DNA from: Candidatus Krumholzibacteriota bacterium
GTDB taxonomy: Bacteria > Krumholzibacteriota > Krumholzibacteriia > JAJRXK01
Direction of reading: 5' to 3'
Length of the DNA stretch: 39,756 nucleotides
Assembly (NCBI GenBank): GCA_024276305.1
Contig: JAJRXK010000031.1
Span: 1-39,756, forward strand
Below, piece by piece: positions 33,915 to 39,756 of the stretch (position 1 is its first letter; each line of letters begins with the position of its first letter). The notes under the pieces are model-generated. The model searched no databases, was not told the DNA's origin, and was given only the letters and a program-made list of their open reading frames with translations. Position numbers and translations under genes: made by a program.

Positions 33915-34655
33915 ATGAACTGCCGCCGAGGAATCATCCACACCGCGATTGCGATCGTCCTGCTGACGATGCTCGCCGGATGCAGTCTTCTGTCCTTCGT
34001 CGAGGACCGCCTCCCACCTCCCGCTCCGTCAGACACGGGGATTCTCTTCAAGTACAAGGCTCCTGCGGCGCGACAGGTCAATCTCGCGGGTGAGTTCAAC
34101 AACTGGCTCGGCACCGCCAACGGTGGGCGACTCGATCCCAACCTCGACGCAATGCGTGACCCCGATGGAGATGGGATCTGGGAAATCACCCTTCCCCTAC
34201 CTCCCGGACGTTACCAATACAAGTACCTCATCGACCAAGTCGACTGGCAGGAAGACCCCGGGAATCCCGAAACCACCGACGACGGGTTTGGCGGCAAGAA
34301 CTCCATCCTGGTCGTGACCACCAACCCTGGCTATCCCTACGACGAGAACTACATCAGTTATTCTCTGGGAACCGGTTCGAGGATCAAGGTCGAACGAGAG
34401 CACGACTTCTTCCTCGAGGGATTCGCAGATGCGGAGCAGGTCTTCGTGACCGGTTCCTTTTCCGACTGGGATCCCAAGGCGTACCTCATGGGACTCGGCG
34501 ACGATGGTCGCTGGCACGTGCGGGTGAAACTTCCGGCTGGAAAACACCTCTACAAGTTCGTGGTAGACGGCACCTGGATGCCGGATCCGGGCAACGACAG
34601 TGCGGAAGACGACGGCTACGGAAGCAAGAACTCCGTTCTCCAGATCGAGGGCTAG
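33915..34655 (+). CDS. Lipoprotein with two glycogen-binding modules
   Basis: The 246-residue protein starts at ATG 33915, 7 bases after gaggag. The lipobox is LAGC with Cys23. Essentially all of the mature protein is two CBM48/AMPK-type modules, about 41-135 (LAGEFNNWLG ... PGRYQYKYLID ... DDGFGGKN) and 163-246 (VTGSFSDWDP ... AGKHLYKFVVDGTW ... DDGYGSKN). It has no catalytic domain. It is presumably a membrane-anchored maltodextrin-binding protein, functionally comparable to SusE/SusF of Bacteroides but built from a different module (analogy only). It lies 20 bases after the CBM-barrel gene and 13 before the malE-like gene, consistent with passing sugar from porin to ABC transporter. Confidence 0.82.
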   Translation: MNCRRGIIHTAIAIVLLTMLAGCSLLSFVEDRLPPPAPSDTGILFKYKAPAARQVNLAGEFNNWLGTANGGRLDPNLDAMRDPDGDGIWEITLPLPPGRYQYKYLIDQVDWQEDPGNPETTDDGFGGKNSILVVTTNPGYPYDENYISYSLGTGSRIKVEREHDFFLEGFADAEQVFVTGSFSDWDPKAYLMGLGDDGRWHVRVKLPAGKHLYKFVVDGTWMPDPGNDSAEDDGYGSKNSVLQIEG

Positions 34656-34668
34656 ACCCAGGGGTACC

Positions 34669-35910
34669 ATGCGAGGCCACTTCCTGCGCTTCCACCGGTG
34701 GATCGGGTGGCCCTTGGTCTTGGGTCTGATATCCTGCGCTCCGACCAGCGACGACCCCCATCGGCTCAGCATCTGGGAGCAGATGGAGCCGGCCGAGCAG
34801 CGACTGCTCCACGAGCATCTCCAACAGTTCGAAACCGAGCACCCCGGGGTCCAGGTCGACGTAGTTCATTTCGAGACCGAGAATCTTCGGAACAATTATC
34901 AGACCGCGGCGCTGGCCCGTACCGGACCCGATCTCGTCTACGGACCCAGCGACCACGTCGGGCCCTTCAGCATCATGGGTCTGATCGAGCCACTGGAGAA
35001 TGTCTTCTCCGCCGACAGCCTCGCCCTGTTCCTCGAGGATGCCAAACCCTCCCTGGAGGGCCACGTGCTTCGGCTCGCAGACCAAGTGGGCAATCATCTG
35101 ACCCTGGTCCTCAACCGCAAGTACGTGGATCACGTTCCCGTCGACACGGAAGATTTTCTGGAGATCGCGCGATCGAATACCGTGGACGAGAACGGTGACG
35201 GGAAGACCGACCGCTACGGCATCGTCTTCAATCTGACCGAACCCTTCTGGCTGGTACCCTGGCTGGGAGGCTACGGCGGATGGGTCATGGACGAGAACTC
35301 CAAACCCACCCTCGACACTCCAGCCATGCGCGAAGCCCTGTCCTTCGTCCGAAGACTGGTGGACGAGGGTGTGATCCCGCCGAGCTGCGACTACCCCCTG
35401 GCCGACACCTTGTTCAAGCAAGGCAGCGCAGCCATGACCATCAACGGACCCTGGTCCTGGGAGAGCTACCGAGAGCAGGGGATCGACATCGAGCTCGCGC
35501 TCCTGCCCCGAATTGCGGGCCGCGATTCCTGGCCCCAACCCATGACCTCTTCCAAGGGATACTCCCTGAACCGGTGGATCCCTCCCGCTCGGCATCCCCT
35601 GGCCGTGGAGCTCCTCGCCTTTCTGACTTCGGCTCGGGTGGTCGGACGCATCAGTGAAGAGCTCGGGACTCTGCCCAGCCGGAGCGACGTGTCGCAGTGG
35701 CCTCGCCTCCAAGCGAACCCCACTCTCCACTCCAGCTGGGCCCAGCTGGTGAAGGGCCGCCTCATGCCGGTGGTTCCCGAAATGAGAGTGCTCTGGGACG
35801 TCATGCGACCCGGATTGCAGCATGTGATCTCGGGCCGGCTCAGTCCTGAGGAGGCTGCCCGCTCCATGCAGCAATCCGCGCTGCGCAAGATCGAGGAGCT
35901 CCGAAAGTGA
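34669..35910 (+). CDS. MalE-like maltodextrin-binding lipoprotein of an ABC importer
   Basis: The 413-residue extracytoplasmic solute-binding protein (family 1) starts at ATG 34669, after cagggg 4 bases upstream. The signal ends LGLISC, making Cys23 a lipidation site; enteric MalE is instead a soluble periplasmic protein. Family landmarks include LSIWEQMEPAEQ near the N-terminus, GDGKTDRYGIVF, AAMTINGPWSW and SARVVGRISEELGTLPSR. It should bind oligosaccharides and deliver them to the MalF/MalG-like permeases encoded next; the stop overlaps the following GTG start. The maltodextrin specificity comes from context (GH13, GH57 and CBM neighbours), not from a binding-site comparison. Confidence 0.87.
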   Translation: MRGHFLRFHRWIGWPLVLGLISCAPTSDDPHRLSIWEQMEPAEQRLLHEHLQQFETEHPGVQVDVVHFETENLRNNYQTAALARTGPDLVYGPSDHVGPFSIMGLIEPLENVFSADSLALFLEDAKPSLEGHVLRLADQVGNHLTLVLNRKYVDHVPVDTEDFLEIARSNTVDENGDGKTDRYGIVFNLTEPFWLVPWLGGYGGWVMDENSKPTLDTPAMREALSFVRRLVDEGVIPPSCDYPLADTLFKQGSAAMTINGPWSWESYREQGIDIELALLPRIAGRDSWPQPMTSSKGYSLNRWIPPARHPLAVELLAFLTSARVVGRISEELGTLPSRSDVSQWPRLQANPTLHSSWAQLVKGRLMPVVPEMRVLWDVMRPGLQHVISGRLSPEEAARSMQQSALRKIEELRK

Positions 35911-36782
35911 GCCGCCGCACCGTCGCCTGGTGGTTCCTGCTGCCCTCGGCCCTCGTCCTGGGCGCGGTGGTGGCCTGGCCTTTCGTCTACAATTTCTGGA
36001 TCAGTCTGACCGATCTGGGCCTCTACACCATCCGGGATGGCGCCCACTTCATCGGAATTCAGCAGTATCTTCGGGTGTTCGCGGAGCCCGACCTCTACCG
36101 CTACCTGCTTCGGACTCTGGTTTGGACCCTCCTCAATGTCTTCTTCCACGTACTCATCGGGGTCTCGATTGCGCTCATTCTCAATCGCCCCCTCCGAGGT
36201 CGCAGCCTCTACCGTGCGCTGCTCATCCTGCCGTGGGCTCTCCCCCAATACATCGCGGCTCTGAGCTGGCGAGGGATGTTCAACTACGAATTCGGTTCGA
36301 TCAATCTGCTCCTGGCAAAGCTGCACTTCTCCCCCATCCCCTGGCTCAGCACCGAAGTCGGAGCTTTTGCTGCGGCATTGATCACCAATATCTGGTTGGG
36401 CTTCCCCTTCATGATGGTCGTCGCCCTCGGCGGGTTGCAGAGCATTCCCCGGGAGATGTACGAGGCTGCAGAGATCGACGGAGCAGGTGCCTGGTGGCAG
36501 CTGCGGAAGATCACTCTCCCCCTCCTGCGACCGGTGATGATGCCGGCCATCGTGCTGGGCACGATCTGGACCTTCAACAATCTCAACGTGATGTGGCTGG
36601 TGACGAATCAAGGCGAGCCAGGAGATTCCAGTCACATTCTGGTCACCTATGTGTACAAAGCCGCCTTCAACTACTATCGCTATGGATACGCCGCTGCGTT
36701 CAGCGTGCTGATCTTCCTGATTCTGCTCGGCCTCACCTGGATCAACTACCGTCAGGCCTCTCGTTCCACCTACGGAGCCTAG
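35907..36782 (+). CDS. MalF-like ABC transporter permease
   Basis: The 291-residue inner-membrane permease starts at GTG 35907, within the GTGA overlap with the preceding stop, after gaggag 8 bases upstream. About six membrane spans are visible, the first at FLLPSALVLGAVVAWPFVYNFW. The EAA loop YEAAEIDGAGAWWQLRKITLP, which docks on the ATPase, is intact. It lacks the large periplasmic domain of E. coli MalF, as most sugar-ABC MalF relatives do. It forms the channel with the following MalG-like protein; the ATPase is probably the one encoded at 16923-18035. Confidence 0.9.
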   Translation: MSRRTVAWWFLLPSALVLGAVVAWPFVYNFWISLTDLGLYTIRDGAHFIGIQQYLRVFAEPDLYRYLLRTLVWTLLNVFFHVLIGVSIALILNRPLRGRSLYRALLILPWALPQYIAALSWRGMFNYEFGSINLLLAKLHFSPIPWLSTEVGAFAAALITNIWLGFPFMMVVALGGLQSIPREMYEAAEIDGAGAWWQLRKITLPLLRPVMMPAIVLGTIWTFNNLNVMWLVTNQGEPGDSSHILVTYVYKAAFNYYRYGYAAAFSVLIFLILLGLTWINYRQASRSTYGA

Positions 36783-36785
36783 ACC

Positions 36786-37613
36786 ATGAGAACCCGACTC
36801 TGCAGCCTCGGATGGCACCTTCTCCTGATCCTGCTGGTGATGGCGACCATCTACCCGGTCCTGCAGATCTTCTCCATCAGCCTACGGCCCTCGAATGCTC
36901 TCTACAGCACCAGCCTCCGCATCATTCCCGAAGATGCGAGCTTCGAGAGCTACCGAGTGATCCTCTTCGAGAAACCCTTCTGGATCTGGATGCGCAACAG
37001 TCTCATCGTCTCCTTCGCGACCGCCATCCTGGGGGTCACCCTCGCGTCGACCTCGGCCTATGCGCTGAGTCGATTCGAGCTCCGAGGAAAGAACCCCATG
37101 CTCTTCGGCATTCTCACCACCCAAATGTTCCCCGCCACCATGCTCCTGCTTCCGCTCTACCTACTGATGCGAAACCTGGGCCTGGTGAATACCCTCCTGG
37201 GAGTGGTCCTGGCCTACACCGCCACCGCTCTGCCGTTCTGCACCTGGACCATGAAGGGCTATTACGACACCATTCCGCGCTCCTTGGAAGAAGCGGGGTT
37301 GATCGACGGCCTCGACGAGTTGGGGGCCTTCTGGAGGATCACCCTGCCCTTGGCGGCGCCAGCCCTGGTGATCACCTTTCTCTTCAGCTTTCTGGCCGGC
37401 TACGCCGAGTTCATCGTGGCCCGGACCCTCCTGGTGTCCAAGGATCTCTACACCCTGCCTCTGGGCCTGGAGAGCCTGGCAAGCACCTTCCAGACCGAGT
37501 GGGCCAACTACGCCGCCGGCTCTCTCCTGGTGGCCATCCCGGTGGTGGCCCTCTTCCTCCTACTGAGTCGCTACCTCGTGGAGGGCCTCACCCTCGGTGG
37601 AGTCAAGGGCTGA
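36786..37613 (+). CDS. MalG-like ABC transporter permease
   Basis: The 275-residue inner-membrane permease begins 3 bases after the previous stop. The N-terminus has the usual first span (LLLILLVMATIYPVLQIFSISL) and the sequence shows about six spans. The EAA loop LEEAGLIDGLDELGAFWRITLP is intact. NSLIVSFATAILGVTLASTSAYALSRF-type wording is typical of MalG/CUT1 permeases. It is the last gene of the operon. No ATPase gene follows, which is unusual but common for transporters sharing one MalK. Confidence 0.91.
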   Translation: MRTRLCSLGWHLLLILLVMATIYPVLQIFSISLRPSNALYSTSLRIIPEDASFESYRVILFEKPFWIWMRNSLIVSFATAILGVTLASTSAYALSRFELRGKNPMLFGILTTQMFPATMLLLPLYLLMRNLGLVNTLLGVVLAYTATALPFCTWTMKGYYDTIPRSLEEAGLIDGLDELGAFWRITLPLAAPALVITFLFSFLAGYAEFIVARTLLVSKDLYTLPLGLESLASTFQTEWANYAAGSLLVAIPVVALFLLLSRYLVEGLTLGGVKG

Positions 37614-37782
37614 AGCCTGGCGAACAATTGTCGAAACCTCGAGCGCGGCGCGACCCGGGTTGGAGGACAATTCCTCCCATGGGGCGAGAGCGAGTGTGGT
37701 AGAATGGCCAAGCTGCCCCGGTGATGTCCCCGCGCGCCGAGGCGGGGTGATTCGGTTCCATTTCAGCGCTTCCGAGGACCTC
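37614..37782. promoter_or_regulatory. Spacer between malG-like and GH57 genes with hairpins and an extended -10
   Basis: A small perfect hairpin ggagga-caat-tcctcc lies at 37662-37677 without a T-run, so it is a doubtful terminator. TGgTAGAAT at 37697-37705 fits an extended -10 element, though no -35 is seen. A GC hairpin ccccgc-N8-gcgggg at 37728-37747 would lie in the leader. gagga at 37774-37778 precedes the ATG by 4 bases. Confidence 0.3.
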
Positions 37783-39756
37783 ATGCGCCGACCCCCGCGC
37801 CCAAGTGCGGTTTCGTACCGCACACTCGTCATCGCCCTTCTGCTCTCCGCATCGACTTCCGTCGGAGCGGCTGCGCGGCCTTGGTATGGACCGAAGAACG
37901 TCCTTGCCGTCGACGGCACCAGTGCCTCGATCGACCCCGCCGCGGATCTCCTGAGTCTCAGTCTTCGATCCGATGGGGGAAGGTGGCAATTGCGGGTCGG
38001 ACTGAGAGGGGCCCCCGGTCTCGACACCACTTCCCGAACCAATCTCCGCTTCGAGGTCACCATCACCGAGGGCGATCGGATTCTGTCGACGGACTCGGCG
38101 ACACCCCTCCGGGAGAAGGCAACTGAGAAGGGGCTTCCCGAAGACGCTCGCTATCTCGTTCTTCCCGCGGATTCACCAGTGGCCCAGCGGCTCGCTTCGG
38201 CTTCGACCCAGAAGACCTCCCTCGCGATCGAAGTCCGAGCGATCCTCGACGGCCAGATCGTGGACCACCTCCGCGGTGCCTGGCCCCCTTCCGGACCGCA
38301 GGTCTTCGTCGCGAACTGCGCCTTCGCCCAACATGGCAACCAAGGACTCGCCTTCACCGATGCTTTCTTCGGCAGCAGCTTCGACCCGGCGGGAACCGGC
38401 TTCGACGAGGCCCTCGAGATCCACGAACTCACCGGGGTTCCTGGCAATTTTCACCTCGCCGGCACCCTCATCACCGCCGCGGAGTGGGATCGCAATCAAG
38501 GAAACCCCGCCGACTTAAATGGATGGTTGCGCAGTGGAGTCCAGAACGGATGGGCGGCGATGCTCAGCAGTGCATACGCGCAGCACATCATGCCCTTCGT
38601 CCGCCAAGAGATGAATGACTGGGCCGTCAGTACCCAGGCCCAACTCGTCGCAACGACCTACGGTTATACTCCGCGCACGGCATGGGTGCCGGAGCGAACT
38701 TGGCTCGATCCCTCCCGGTATCCCAGCAATGGAGTCGTCGACTGGCCTGGCGACAACTTCCTGCCCCATGGAATCTGGGCGGTGATTCTGGACGATGACG
38801 TCCATCTCGCGGGATGGGACAACCATCAGATTCATACCCTGTCCAACGGACTCCGAGTCATTCCCCGAGACCGCAACTTCACCGGAAATATCGTAGGAGG
38901 CAATGGGCAGGCCGCCCTCGACATCCTGACCGGCCTCGCCAACAGCGGCGTGGGAGAATTCCGAATCGCGGTCTACGCCGAAGACTGGGAGGCCGCGGCC
39001 GAGATCGGTTTCTGGCGGGACACCACCCCCAACGCCAAAGAGACCTACGACTGGTTCATCAACAAGGTCGCCACCGAGCCCTGGATCCAGGCCTGGCGCT
39101 TGGACGATGCCCTGCAGAATCCCAACTTCACTGGGTCCACCATCGCCCAGCTCTCCACCGGAACCTATGTCCAGATCGGCGGGACCGACGGTTACGGAGG
39201 AGGGAACAATGGCTGGTACACCGACTGGGCGGGATACGTTCCCTATGTCACCGGAGGCAACGGGTCCGGGCTTTGCGGCGGTACTGGGAACTGCCGCAAC
39301 TACGGTGACATGTGGAATGCCACGGTCTCGAAGCTGCTCACCGTTCCGAACAACAATCTGAGTCAGGCCGGTTGGTATGTGCTCATGACCAACCTCCACG
39401 AAACCGCATGGCACGACGGCATGGGCGCACCGATCAGCGGATGGCAACACAAGTACAGTGCCCACACCAAGAATGCCCTGGTCTACGCCGAAGCTGCGCG
39501 GTGGGCAGGTGGCCTCTACACTCAACCCATCGGTGCCTTCCAGGCGGATCTCGACGAAGACGGCTTCGACGAGGTCGTCCTCTACAACGAGCGAGTATTC
39601 GCCTATTTCGAAGCGACCGGCGGACGAGCGGTCAATGTCTTCGCCAAGAACGGAGCCGGAGAGTTTTCGGCCGTCGGCGTCGACAACGCCTTCTGGTTCG
39701 GCACCGATGGCGATTTCAACGACGGCAATCACATCGGCGCCTTCAGCGACGTGGGC
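37783..39756 (+). CDS. Exported GH57-like alpha-glucan hydrolase (3' end outside window)
   Basis: The first 658 codons are present and the frame is open at the window edge. A signal peptide (TLVIALLLSASTSVGAAA) is followed by a beta-rich N-terminal domain (about 35-170). The catalytic part shows features of GH57: AYAQHIMPF (about 264-272), the WVPERTW motif with candidate nucleophile E304, and VYAEDWEA with candidate acid D401. HETAWHDG and TKNALVYAEAARWAGG follow, then a C-terminal beta domain starting ADLDEDGFDEVVLYNERV. GH57 members are amylases, branching enzymes, amylopullulanases or 4-alpha-glucanotransferases; many are cytoplasmic, so export is noteworthy. It probably acts on the same glucans as the upstream operon. 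Exact specificity and any C-terminal sorting domain are unseen. Confidence 0.75.
   Translation, partial: MRRPPRPSAVSYRTLVIALLLSASTSVGAAARPWYGPKNVLAVDGTSASIDPAADLLSLSLRSDGGRWQLRVGLRGAPGLDTTSRTNLRFEVTITEGDRILSTDSATPLREKATEKGLPEDARYLVLPADSPVAQRLASASTQKTSLAIEVRAILDGQIVDHLRGAWPPSGPQVFVANCAFAQHGNQGLAFTDAFFGSSFDPAGTGFDEALEIHELTGVPGNFHLAGTLITAAEWDRNQGNPADLNGWLRSGVQNGWAAMLSSAYAQHIMPFVRQEMNDWAVSTQAQLVATTYGYTPRTAWVPERTWLDPSRYPSNGVVDWPGDNFLPHGIWAVILDDDVHLAGWDNHQIHTLSNGLRVIPRDRNFTGNIVGGNGQAALDILTGLANSGVGEFRIAVYAEDWEAAAEIGFWRDTTPNAKETYDWFINKVATEPWIQAWRLDDALQNPNFTGSTIAQLSTGTYVQIGGTDGYGGGNNGWYTDWAGYVPYVTGGNGSGLCGGTGNCRNYGDMWNATVSKLLTVPNNNLSQAGWYVLMTNLHETAWHDGMGAPISGWQHKYSAHTKNALVYAEAARWAGGLYTQPIGAFQADLDEDGFDEVVLYNERVFAYFEATGGRAVNVFAKNGAGEFSAVGVDNAFWFGTDGDFNDGNHIGAFSDVG

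Noticed and set aside
34486-36818. Long minus-strand frames opposite malE, malF and malG
   Set aside because: The plus-strand transporter genes are certain from family motifs, and the antisense products show no domain.
35930-37702. 590-codon plus-strand frame overlapping malF and malG in another phase
   Set aside because: It is Arg/Pro/His-rich, a shifted reading of the permease genes with no membrane spans or motif.

Overview
The window looks like a chromosomal fragment of a GC-rich, Gram-negative (diderm) bacterium. Outer-membrane barrels that end in phenylalanine, several lipoproteins, a PorV/UPF0164-like protein and FlgD/Por-type C-terminal domains on large exoproteins suggest the FCB side of the tree, perhaps a candidate phylum such as Krumholzibacteriota or Eisenbacteria. 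That placement is inference; no marker gene is present. The window opens exactly on the terminal inverted repeat of an IS1380-type element, so the left edge is probably an assembly break at a repeat.

Layout. 1-1531: complete insertion sequence. 1769-4423: large Ig-like lipoprotein, convergent with a membrane Ser/Thr kinase carrying TPR repeats (6997-4433), which is divergent from a TIGR02999-type ECF sigma factor (7337-7900). 7901-8308: no gene seen. 9916-8309: a lone acyl-CoA carboxylase beta subunit, downstream of a 967-residue Asp-box/FG-GAP exoprotein (12921-10018). From about 13.3 kb to the right edge nearly everything concerns glucan breakdown and uptake: a GH113-like lipoprotein and a GH13 branching-enzyme-like exoenzyme (13326-16921), a MalK-type ATPase on the minus strand (18035-16923), an exported GH133 debranching enzyme (18204-20234), a GH13 amylase/neopullulanase with three N-terminal glycogen-binding modules (20336-23365), a terminator, and an eight-gene plus-strand operon (23542-37613). 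The last gene is an exported GH57 hydrolase cut by the window end.

The operon is the most striking part. In order it encodes a non-catalytic 1872-residue surface protein with glucodextranase-C/DOMON-like domains, a PorV-like outer-membrane protein, an outer-membrane barrel, a second barrel fused to an N-terminal CBM48/AMPK-type glycogen-binding module, a lipoprotein made of two such modules, and MalE-, MalF- and MalG-like ABC transporter components. No SusC/SusD pair or TonB-dependent receptor is visible. My reading is a TonB-independent alpha-glucan system: extracellular binding and hydrolysis, entry through a CBM-bearing porin, hand-over by CBM lipoproteins, and inner-membrane import by MalEFG with the distant MalK. 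The parts are recognised from sequence. The assembled pathway is inference.
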